64,000 nucleotides of DNA, taken from contig NZ_CP069338.1 in the NCBI RefSeq assembly GCF_016859125.1, positions 4,837,501 to 4,901,500 on the forward strand, in the 5' to 3' direction. Made by a program: the position numbers and the translations under genes. The notes below the pieces were generated by a model. That model was not told the DNA's origin. It did not search any database and saw nothing but the letters and a program-made list of their open reading frames with translations. Within the stretch, counting starts at the first letter, position 1. Every line of letters starts with the position of its first letter. The stretch comes from Archangium violaceum (GTDB lineage: Bacteria > Myxococcota > Myxococcia > Myxococcales > Myxococcaceae). Shown here piece after piece: positions 57,715 through 64,000 of this stretch.

Positions 57715-57741
57715 ATTGGAATTACTCCAATAAATTGGAGT
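57715..57741. promoter_or_regulatory. ATTGGA/TCCAAT repeats upstream of sodB
   Basis: The order is ATTGGA (57715-57720), five bases, TCCAAT (57726-57731), two bases, ATTGGA (57734-57739). The inner pair forms the palindrome ACTCCAAT-AA-ATTGGAGT. It stands 85 bases before sodB and is a candidate site for an iron- or redox-responsive regulator, though it is not a recognisable Fur box. Confidence 0.5.
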
Positions 57742-57825
57742 TGGTGCCGATCCGTGGGCGGAACGACGATACTCGTCTACCCACTTGTTTCGTAGTTCCA
57801 CCCGACCCGAGAAAGGGAACGACCC

Positions 57826-58413
57826 ATGCCGTTCACACTGCCCAACCTGCCCTACGCCAAGGATGCCCTCGCTCCGCACATCAGCGCGGAGACGCTCGAG
57901 TACCACCATGGCAAGCACCACAACGCGTACGTGACGAACCTGAACAAGCTGCTCGAGGGCAAGCCCGAGGCGAACCAGTCGCTCGAGCAGATCATCCTCA
58001 ACAGCGACGGGGGCGTGTTCAACAACGCCGCCCAGGTCTGGAACCACACCTTCTACTGGAACTGCCTGAAGCCGAACGGCGGTGGTCAGCCGACGGGTGA
58101 CCTCGCGGATGCGATCAACCGTGACTTCGGCTCGTTCGAGCGCTTCAAGGAGGAGTTCTCGAACGCGGCCGCCACGCAGTTCGGCTCGGGCTGGGCCTGG
58201 CTCGTGCTCGACAAGAGCGGCAAGCTCGCGGTCACCAAGACGCCCAACGCGGACCTCCCGATGAAGCACGGCCAGAAGGCCCTGCTGACGCTCGACGTCT
58301 GGGAGCACGCCTACTACATCGACTTCCGCAACGCGCGGCCCAAGTACATCGAGACGTTCTTCGCGTCCCTCGTGAACTGGGACTTCGCCCTCCAGAACCT
58401 CAAGGGCGCCTGA
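57826..58413 (+). CDS. sodB: Iron superoxide dismutase
   Basis: A 195-aa Fe/Mn superoxide dismutase of usual length that removes superoxide in the cytoplasm. The metal ligands are His in YHHGKHHNAY (near 27), His in VWNHTFYW (near 74), and Asp and His in DVWEHAYYIDFRN (near 157 and 161). FNNAAQVWNH carries Gln at the position typical of the iron form, and ATQFGSGWAWLV is also the iron version. ATG 57826 follows AAAGGG. Palindromic repeats upstream and a hairpin after the gene suggest a single-gene unit. Confidence 0.96.
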   Translation: MPFTLPNLPYAKDALAPHISAETLEYHHGKHHNAYVTNLNKLLEGKPEANQSLEQIILNSDGGVFNNAAQVWNHTFYWNCLKPNGGGQPTGDLADAINRDFGSFERFKEEFSNAAATQFGSGWAWLVLDKSGKLAVTKTPNADLPMKHGQKALLTLDVWEHAYYIDFRNARPKYIETFFASLVNWDFALQNLKGA

Positions 58414-58424
58414 GTCACGGAAGC

Positions 58425-58452
58425 CAGGAGGGCGGGGTCGCTCGCCCTCCTG
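58425..58452. terminator. Hairpin between sodB and lplA
   Basis: A perfect 10-bp stem CAGGAGGGCG / CGCCCTCCTG with an 8-base loop, 12 bases after the sodB stop and 13 before the convergent lplA stop. It probably serves both genes. Confidence 0.65.
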
Positions 58453-58465
58453 CGCTGTCACGGGC

Positions 58466-59491
58466 TCACACCTCCACCTGCTTCATCAGCCACGCCTCGA
58501 GCTCATCGAGCTCCCGCTCCTGGCCCGGGTATCGGGCCCGCAGTCCGGTCACGGCGTCCTTCACCCCGGCGCGGCTGTAGGGCCTGCCCACCAGCGCCGC
58601 CTGAAGGTCCTGCACCAGCTCGGGGAAGAGCGCGTCCGAGAAGACCTGCGCACGGCTGATGTGGCCGTTCTCGGAGTCGACGTGCACCTCGAAGAAGCCC
58701 CACGAGAGGTACTCGACCATCTGGTGATGGAACCTGGGCGCGTTGCCGAAGCGCCAGTCCCAGGAGGAGAACTGCTCGAACATCCCCCTGAGTGAGGGTT
58801 GGTTCTCCAGGAAGGTGTGATCCAGCAGCTCGGGCTCGGCCGTCGCCCCGTGGTGGTCGCAGAAGGCGGCGATCAGGGCCCGCACCAGGGACTCGTGGTT
58901 CACCGCTGGCTGGACGCCGTTGATGTTCATCACCCGTGCGCGCACGGACGCGCTGCCCTTGGACTCGAGCTTCTTCGGGTGGGGCGTCAGGTAGTTCGCC
59001 AGGCGCGTCAGGTCCGTGGAGAGCAGGAACGTGCCGTGATGGAAGGCCCGGTCACGCGTCTCCCGGTACGCGCTGCCGCTGATCTTCCTCGGCCCGTCCT
59101 CCATCGGAATCACCAGGTCGTTGCGCCCCGAGGCCTCGGCCGTCACGCCCAGCCGCTTCAGCGCCTCCAGGAGGATCGTCACGTTGGTCGCCTTGCTGTA
59201 GCCCTCCTTGGAGGACAGGAAGGTGAAGCACGTGTTGCCCAGGTCGTGGAAGACCGCGCCCCCGCCGCTGGTCCTCCGCGCGAGGAAGATGTTGTCGTCC
59301 TCCATGCGCTTCAGGTTGCACTCGGACCAGGGGTTCTGGTTGCGGCCGATGACGACCGTCTCCGCGTTGCGCCAGAGGAAGAGCGTCCGCGTGCTCGTGT
59401 CCATCTCGCGGAAGATCCAGTCCTCGGTGGCGAGGTTGAACCAGGGGTTGAACGTCTGGGACAGCAGGATGCGGACGCGCTCTCGAGACAT
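58466..59491 (-). CDS. lplA: Lipoate-protein ligase A
   Basis: A 341-aa enzyme that attaches free lipoate to the E2 and H proteins of oxo-acid dehydrogenases and glycine cleavage, through lipoyl-AMP. The fold starts NPWFNLATEDWIF. RRTSGGGAVFHDLGN (near 71-85) is the substrate-binding loop. KISGSAYRE (near 137) holds the conserved Lys. The C-terminal accessory domain (about 255-335; FFEVHVDSENGHISRAQVFS) is present, so it can both activate and transfer. Length is as in the bacterial enzyme. It is divergent from the M4 protease gene with 151 bp between the starts. Confidence 0.93.
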   Translation of the reverse strand: MSRERVRILLSQTFNPWFNLATEDWIFREMDTSTRTLFLWRNAETVVIGRNQNPWSECNLKRMEDDNIFLARRTSGGGAVFHDLGNTCFTFLSSKEGYSKATNVTILLEALKRLGVTAEASGRNDLVIPMEDGPRKISGSAYRETRDRAFHHGTFLLSTDLTRLANYLTPHPKKLESKGSASVRARVMNINGVQPAVNHESLVRALIAAFCDHHGATAEPELLDHTFLENQPSLRGMFEQFSSWDWRFGNAPRFHHQMVEYLSWGFFEVHVDSENGHISRAQVFSDALFPELVQDLQAALVGRPYSRAGVKDAVTGLRARYPGQERELDELEAWLMKQVEV

Positions 59492-59608
59492 GGCCGCAAG
59501 CTACATGCCCGGTCGCGCCGCGCGCCCCTTCTCCTTTTTCCGAAGCGCTTTAAAAATGGAAAATTACGGCTTGACTGTTCCTGTCCTTTTATCGGAAAAC
59601 GAGGAAAG

Positions 59609-59629
59609 GGTTCGACACCCTGTCGAACC
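59609..59629 (+). promoter_or_regulatory. Hairpin directly before the ribosome site of the M4 protease gene
   Basis: Perfect 9-bp arms GGTTCGACA / TGTCGAACC with a CCC loop end on the base before GGAGGA (59630-59635). In the mRNA this would stack beside the ribosome site. As DNA it could also be an operator. Confidence 0.5.
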
Positions 59630-59642
59630 GGAGGAAGCCGCC

Positions 59643-61433
59643 ATGCGCATTCGTCGTCTCGTTTCCATCCTCCCCCTCATGCTCCTCGGGAGCGCCTGCG
59701 GCGTCGACACCACGGATGTCGACGCTCAGGCCTCGCTGGGGACTGAAGACAGCAGCCTGTCCGCCAACGCCGGTGGCCGGGGCCTGCAGCAGCTCAAGGC
59801 GCAGCGGCCGGACTTCCTCCAGGGCGCGGGTGAGGTGTCGTTCAAGCGCGCGCTGCGTGACACGCGCGGCCTGTCGCACGAGCGCGTGGGGCAGAGCATC
59901 AAGGGCATCCCCGTCTTTGGCGCCGAGGCCATCCTCCACCTCGACGAGAAGGGCGCCGTCGCCTCCGTCACCGACCGTCTCGCCCGCGACATCAAGGTGG
60001 ACACCACGCCCAGGCTGCGGGCCGAGGAGGCCACGCAGATCGCCATCAGCCAGGTGGGTGGCGCGAGCGTCCTGGCGGCCGCGCCGAAGGCGGACCTGCA
60101 GATCCTCCCCGGGAGCAAGGGGGCCCAGCTGACCTGGCGCGTGCAGCTCGAGACCGTCACGGCCGAGGGCGCGCCCTCGCAGCCGAACCTCTTCATCAAC
60201 GCGCACTCGGGCGAGGTCGCCCTGCAGTTCGACAACATCAAGACGCAGCGCAACCGCAAGACGTACACGGCCAACAACCGCACGTCGCTTCCCGGCACGC
60301 TGGTGCGCTCCGAGGGGCAGGGGGCCTCGGGCGACGCCGTGCTGGACGCGGCCCACGACAACGCGGGTCTCACGTACGACTTCTACTTCAGCATGTTCGG
60401 GCGTGACAGCTACAACAATGCTGGCGCCACCCTCACCTCGTCCGTCCACTACAGCAAGAACTACGTGAACGCGTACTGGGACGGGACGCAGATGGTCTAC
60501 GGCGATGGCGACGGCTCCCAGTCCTCCGCGCTGACGGTGCTCGACGTGGTCGGCCACGAGCTCACCCACGCCGTCACCGACTACTCCTCGGACCTCATCT
60601 ACTCGAACGAGTCGGGCGCCCTCAACGAGGCCATGTCCGACGTCTTCGGCGCGGCCATCGAGGCCTACCGGGATGGCGCGGTCAGCGGCAACACCTGGAA
60701 GATTGGCGAGGAGTGCTGGACCCCGGCCACCCCGGGCGATGCGCTGCGCTACATGAACGACCCGGCCCTCGCCGGCGATTACGACTACTACCCCACGCGC
60801 TACACGGGGACGTCGGACAACGGCGGCGTGCACTGGAACTCGGGTATCGCCAACCTGGCCTTCCACCTGATGGTCTCCGGTGGCACCCACCCGCGTGGCA
60901 AGACGAGCAACGTGGTGCCCGCGCTCGACGCGACCAACAGCTACAGCAGCATCATGAAGGGCGCGGCCATCTTCTACCGGGCCAACACCGTCTACCTGAG
61001 CCCGAGCAGCACCTTCGCGGACGCGCGCACCGCCACCGCGCAGGCCGCCGCCGACCTGTACGGCGCGAGCGAGGTCACCTCCGTCAACGAGGCCTGGACC
61101 GCGGTGGGCGTGGCCCCCGCTCCGACGTGGTCGACGCTCTCCACCGAGAGCAACCTCTCTGGCGCCCGGAGCAGCTCGACGAGCTTCAGCTACGCCACGC
61201 CGAGCGGCGCGAAGGCCATGAAGTTCGAGATGTCCGGTGGCTCGGGTGATGCCGACCTGTACGTGAAGTTCGGCAGCGCGCCCACCACCACCAGCTACGA
61301 CTGCCGTCCCTACGCCTCGGGCAACACGGAGAGCTGCACCTTCAATCCGTCGCAGCAGGGCACGTACTACGTGATGATCCGCGGCTACTCGTCCTACTCC
61401 GGCGTCACCCTCAAGGTGAGCTCCGCGCAGTAG
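59643..61433 (+). CDS. Thermolysin-like (M4) metalloprotease, secreted
   Basis: A 596-aa extracellular protease. The signal peptide ends LLGSAC (lipobox Cys 19), with a propeptide to about 215 (a fungalysin/thermolysin-type inhibitor fold: GQSIKGIPVFGAEAILHLDE, LTWRVQLETVT). The catalytic domain has the zinc motif HELTH near 304-308, the third ligand Glu in NEAMSD, and the later HWNSGI. A C-terminal pre-peptidase domain (about 505-596; SGGSGDADLYVKFGSAPTT) is common in secreted forms. It would degrade protein in the medium, for feeding or predation. The ATG has GGAGGA seven bases upstream, and a hairpin stands before that. A strong terminator follows. Confidence 0.95.
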   Translation: MRIRRLVSILPLMLLGSACGVDTTDVDAQASLGTEDSSLSANAGGRGLQQLKAQRPDFLQGAGEVSFKRALRDTRGLSHERVGQSIKGIPVFGAEAILHLDEKGAVASVTDRLARDIKVDTTPRLRAEEATQIAISQVGGASVLAAAPKADLQILPGSKGAQLTWRVQLETVTAEGAPSQPNLFINAHSGEVALQFDNIKTQRNRKTYTANNRTSLPGTLVRSEGQGASGDAVLDAAHDNAGLTYDFYFSMFGRDSYNNAGATLTSSVHYSKNYVNAYWDGTQMVYGDGDGSQSSALTVLDVVGHELTHAVTDYSSDLIYSNESGALNEAMSDVFGAAIEAYRDGAVSGNTWKIGEECWTPATPGDALRYMNDPALAGDYDYYPTRYTGTSDNGGVHWNSGIANLAFHLMVSGGTHPRGKTSNVVPALDATNSYSSIMKGAAIFYRANTVYLSPSSTFADARTATAQAAADLYGASEVTSVNEAWTAVGVAPAPTWSTLSTESNLSGARSSSTSFSYATPSGAKAMKFEMSGGSGDADLYVKFGSAPTTTSYDCRPYASGNTESCTFNPSQQGTYYVMIRGYSSYSGVTLKVSSAQ

Positions 61434-61459
61434 CCCCGAGCACCTCTTTACCCCACACT

Positions 61460-61502
61460 CCGGCGCGGCTGCCTGTCCTGGCGGTCGCGCCGGTTGTCTT
61501 TT
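61460..61502 (+). terminator. Rho-independent terminator of the M4 gene
   Basis: A perfect 8-bp stem CCGGCGCG / CGCGCCGG with an 18-base loop, directly followed by TTGTCTTTT. It stands 27 bases after the stop. Confidence 0.75.
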
Positions 61503-61526
61503 CGGAGCCCGGGCCGCGCGAGCCCG

Positions 61527-61901
61527 TCAGCGCGCCGCCTTCTCGGTTTCCTCCGGCTTCTCCTCCCGCCGCTGGCTCTTCGGCTTGCGCACCTCCTCGG
61601 GGTCGGGCGGCTGGGCATGCGCGCACTGCAGGAGTGACGGAGGATCGAAGCACTCGAGCCGGAAGTCGTCCTTCTCGCACCGGCCGCGCGGAGTCGCCGC
61701 GCACTTCACCTCCGTGCGGTTGTTCTCGCAGTCATAGCCACACGCGATGGCCGTCGATGCCGTGAGGCACGTGGGCCGCGGAATCTCCGCGCCAAGCTCG
61801 TGGATGGAGGACTCCGGTGGATCCCAGCACTTCAGCTCGCCGAAGTGCTCCCGGCACACGCCATAGGGCGTCCGTGCACAGACGACCTTTCCCCTCGCCA
61901 C
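61527..61901 (-). CDS. Cys-rich repeat protein, probably lacking its N-terminus
   Basis: The frame holds two Cys-rich repeats with exactly the same spacing, C-x3-C-x8-C-x7-C-x8-C, each followed by a DPP motif (CGFNC ... LKCWDPP; CGYDC ... LECFDPP). A charged Lys/Glu/Arg tail follows. Such repeats are common in uncharacterised myxobacterial secreted proteins and probably form disulfides. GTG 61901 is the first possible start, but it would cut the first repeat: its first two Cys lie before it, and the open frame extends only to the TGA at 61947, without a signal peptide. The frame is the same as that of the LamG-type gene before it, with only this one TGA between. It is therefore likely a truncated gene or a read-through domain. 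Confidence 0.5.
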   Translation of the reverse strand: MARGKVVCARTPYGVCREHFGELKCWDPPESSIHELGAEIPRPTCLTASTAIACGYDCENNRTEVKCAATPRGRCEKDDFRLECFDPPSLLQCAHAQPPDPEEVRKPKSQRREEKPEETEKAAR

Positions 61902-61946
61902 GAGGCAGTTGAAACCACAGGCCGCCTCGTTGCCGATGCCCTCGCT

Positions 61947-63629
61947 TCAGGGCGCGGGCGCCAGGTCCGGCAGCATCGGGACCCGTCGCGTCCCGGGGCC
62001 GTTCGGCGTGGAGGGGCTGTTGTTCGTCACCCGCCGCATCTTGGAGCGGATGAGGGGGAGATCCTTGCGGAGGGCCGACACGAACGAGGAGGGAGCGGTC
62101 GGCTCCACGTAGAAGGCGACCGTGGCGCCGGTTGCGTCCGTGACGTAGGCACCGAAATCCTGCAGGGCCTGGGCAACCATCCTGCCCTGCGGCGAGAGGC
62201 CCAGCGAGTTGATGTCCACCGAGGGCGGGATGGCGAAGTAGGCCCCCATGGGAACGTGGCCCTTGTAGGTCGTCTCGCTGCCCCAGTCCTGCTCCGTGGC
62301 GGGCCAGACGTAGCCCTTCGCCGTGCCGTAACCGTTCGCGTCGTAGCCGCTCGAGCCGCCGCTGTAATAGAGCTGGACGCGGTCCACGGCGACGGCCAGG
62401 GCGTGTTGAATCTTCCCCGTGTACTTCGGATGGGTGGGGTCGGTCTCCCAGCCGCGGATGAGCCCGCCAATCGCCGAGCCACCGTAGGCGCGGACGCCAT
62501 TCTGCGGCCCGATGCCGTTCCCATAGAGGTCGATCGTGTGATGGCGCCCGGCCTGGTAGGACGTGGATGAGAGCCGCGTGACATCCCAACCCTCATCGAT
62601 GCGTGTCCGCGCGGGGTTGATGATGTGCATGTGCTTGTCGCTCCCGCTGGCGATGGGGGCCGACGCGGGGATGTAATAGGCCCCGCTGCGCGAGGAGTCG
62701 TTGTAGTCGCGCACCGTCGCCCAGGGGTCGCTGCTGGAGGCGAAGGTGATGGGGTGGGAATAGACGTCCCAGTTGGCCCAGGTGTTGATGGTCATGCCGT
62801 TGATGCTGGTGGCGATGAAGTCCTTCGTCGCGGGATCGGTCGTATCCGCGAACGTCGCCCCGGTTCCGATGGGCAGGTTCCAGATGGAGTCCGAGCGGAA
62901 CGGCTGCAGCGTGGCGTCGCGGGTGCCGGCCGTGCTGGTGTAGACTTTGAACTCGTCGTAGCGCGCGAGGTTGTCCTGGCTGCCGAGCAGTCCGACGCGG
63001 GTGGCGGTCTGGTGGCTCGAGTCGTTGACCCCGCCCTTCAGCACGCCGTTGATGTAGACGTCGATGCGGTTTCCGGAGGTGCGGACCTCGAGGACGTCAC
63101 CGGCGACGGGCCTCTGGGAGATCTGGAGCGGGAACGTCTGGGTCCCGCCGACGAACTTCGTCAGCATGTACTTCCCGGCGCCGACGTCCGTCGCCAGCTT
63201 CCAGCAGTTGCTCCGGTCGATGAAGCGGAAGGTGAGGCCGGAGTACTCGCCGAGGGCCGCCAGGGTGACCATCACGCGCACGTTGGCGGTGCCGTTGACG
63301 GTGGCGTAGTGGTCGTTCCAGGTCCCGTCATCGGTGGCCAGATAGGCCCTGTTCGACGTGATGCCCCACTTCGCCGTGGAGGGGGTATAGCTCCAGGCCT
63401 GGCCGCCCGTTTCGAGGCTCCCCAGGGTGGTGGTGCTGTTCGCCCGGGTGAACGAGTCGTACAGGTTGGAGTCGGCGAGCGGGGTGCTGGTGCCGCTCAT
63501 CTGGACGAGCTCGTCGGATGTATCGCTCGGAGATGCACCGCCACACGCCGGCCCCAGGGTCATCAGCGGAAGCAGCACGGAGACGGTGGCGAGCCTTCGC
63601 CGTTTGACGTGGAATGGAGTCGGGGCCAT
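61947..63629 (-). CDS. LamG/concanavalin-like lipoprotein
   Basis: A 560-aa lipoprotein (signal VSVLLPLMTLGPACGG, Cys 27). Residues 55-240 have the strand pattern of a laminin G/concanavalin-like fold (YDSFTRANSTTTLGSLETG, then LTFRFIDRSNCWKLATDVG, VRTSGNRIDVYINGVLKGG), usually a carbohydrate-binding or sugar-degrading module. The remaining 320 residues (FRSDSIWNLPIGTGATF, IINPARTRIDEGWDVTR, GGSAIGGLIRGWETDPTHPK, GHVPMGAYFAIPPSVD) are similar to uncharacterised myxobacterial and actinobacterial secreted proteins that may act on polysaccharide. No catalytic residues can be assigned. ATG 63629 has AGGAGA seven bases upstream. The stop is directly followed, in the same frame, by a Cys-rich stretch. 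Confidence 0.8.
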   Translation of the reverse strand: MAPTPFHVKRRRLATVSVLLPLMTLGPACGGASPSDTSDELVQMSGTSTPLADSNLYDSFTRANSTTTLGSLETGGQAWSYTPSTAKWGITSNRAYLATDDGTWNDHYATVNGTANVRVMVTLAALGEYSGLTFRFIDRSNCWKLATDVGAGKYMLTKFVGGTQTFPLQISQRPVAGDVLEVRTSGNRIDVYINGVLKGGVNDSSHQTATRVGLLGSQDNLARYDEFKVYTSTAGTRDATLQPFRSDSIWNLPIGTGATFADTTDPATKDFIATSINGMTINTWANWDVYSHPITFASSSDPWATVRDYNDSSRSGAYYIPASAPIASGSDKHMHIINPARTRIDEGWDVTRLSSTSYQAGRHHTIDLYGNGIGPQNGVRAYGGSAIGGLIRGWETDPTHPKYTGKIQHALAVAVDRVQLYYSGGSSGYDANGYGTAKGYVWPATEQDWGSETTYKGHVPMGAYFAIPPSVDINSLGLSPQGRMVAQALQDFGAYVTDATGATVAFYVEPTAPSSFVSALRKDLPLIRSKMRRVTNNSPSTPNGPGTRRVPMLPDLAPAP

Positions 63630-63717
63630 TCTTCTTCTCTCCTGTTGGTCGGTTATGACGGGGATTGCTGGATAAACCGGATAAAGTCGGTGAATCAAGA
63701 CTTGACGGAGAGCCCTC

Positions 63718-64000
63718 ATGAAGAAAGCAGCCGAGGTGGTGAAGGAGATCAGCGAGGCGCTCAGGGAAGTGGACGAGCAACTCCGCCACCACCCCTACCC
63801 GGATGCGCTGGAGCGAGGCGTGGTGTCGGTGGAGGCGCTACGGGCCTTCCCGGGTACCCAGTTCCACGTCGCCACGAGTGATCTCCGCTCGATGGCGATG
63901 ATGGTGCAGCGGTTCGGCCACACGCCCGCGGGCGGCTTTCTCAACGGCATCCTGCAGGGCGAGTTCGCGGCGCTGGAGGGCCTGAGGGTGCTGGCCCGCA
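63718..64000 (+). CDS. Heme oxygenase-fold (TenA/PqqC-like) protein, 3' truncated by the window
   Basis: The first 94 codons of a gene that continues beyond the window. The N-terminus (KKAAEVVKEISEALREVDEQ, HPYPDALERGVVSVEALRAF, SDLRSMAMMVQRFGHTPAGG) matches the start of helical TenA/PqqC/heme oxygenase-like proteins. Some are thiaminases; others are iron-containing oxidases that cut amino or fatty acids. ATG 63718 follows GGAGAG and is divergent from the LamG-type lipoprotein gene. Confidence 0.55.
   Translation, partial: MKKAAEVVKEISEALREVDEQLRHHPYPDALERGVVSVEALRAFPGTQFHVATSDLRSMAMMVQRFGHTPAGGFLNGILQGEFAALEGLRVLAR

Overview
The window is about 64 kb of high-GC DNA that reads as a myxobacterial chromosome, most likely a member of the Archangium/Cystobacter group. 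This is inferred from the gene content: many lipoproteins, giant kelch-repeat lipoproteins with a C-terminal membrane tail, RCC1 and WD40 propeller proteins, CHAT/TIR STAND proteins, a vanadium haloperoxidase, and S8 and M4 secreted proteases. No rRNA, tRNA, CRISPR array or replication origin was seen.

Layout. (1) 1-1193: the 5' part of a small lipoprotein gene facing away from a LysR regulator. (2) 1306-11763: a lipid/polyketide locus. On the minus strand lie an ACP-ACP-enoyl reductase fusion, a 2123-aa iterative synthase (hotdog-AT-KS-KS-like-KR-DH) and a fatty acid desaturase. A frameshifted FAD-dependent oxidoreductase converges on them. (3) 12213-35316: a cell-surface/STAND region. A TPR/barrel protein and a kelch lipoprotein (with a recent 879-bp-period duplication) lie on the plus strand. 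Opposite them is a tightly packed STAND operon: AAA-TM-coiled coil-WD40, TIR-AAA and CHAT-NTPase-WD40. Behind it lie two more kelch lipoproteins fused into one 2483-aa reading frame. (4) 35613-38743: an IS701-type element with 16-bp ends and a TTAG target duplication, directly abutting an IS5-type element with 18-bp ends. Both transposases are damaged. Gene fragments lie beyond them. (5) 38740-46691: a GyrI-like protein, an exported PheC-chorismate mutase fusion, a subtilisin-like lipoprotein protease, a PhyH dioxygenase paired with an FBP-type zinc finger protein, and a vanadium haloperoxidase. (6) 46828-64000: a sensor histidine kinase, an RCC1 lipoprotein coupled to a di-heme oxidoreductase, an MDR oxidoreductase, a MerR regulator coupled to a VIT/vWA protein, a DUF2721 membrane protein coupled to a lipoprotein, sodB, lplA, an M4 protease, a Cys-rich ORF, a LamG-type lipoprotein and a partial heme-oxygenase-fold gene.

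How the parts work together. The ACP fusion carries the chain, the synthase elongates and reduces it, and the desaturase and (if functional) the oxidoreductase would tailor the product; the product is unknown. The three STAND genes look like sensors (two with WD40 arrays of 15 and 16 blades) coupled to a TIR and a caspase-like CHAT effector. This is plausibly a defence or cell-death module, but that role is inferred from domains only.
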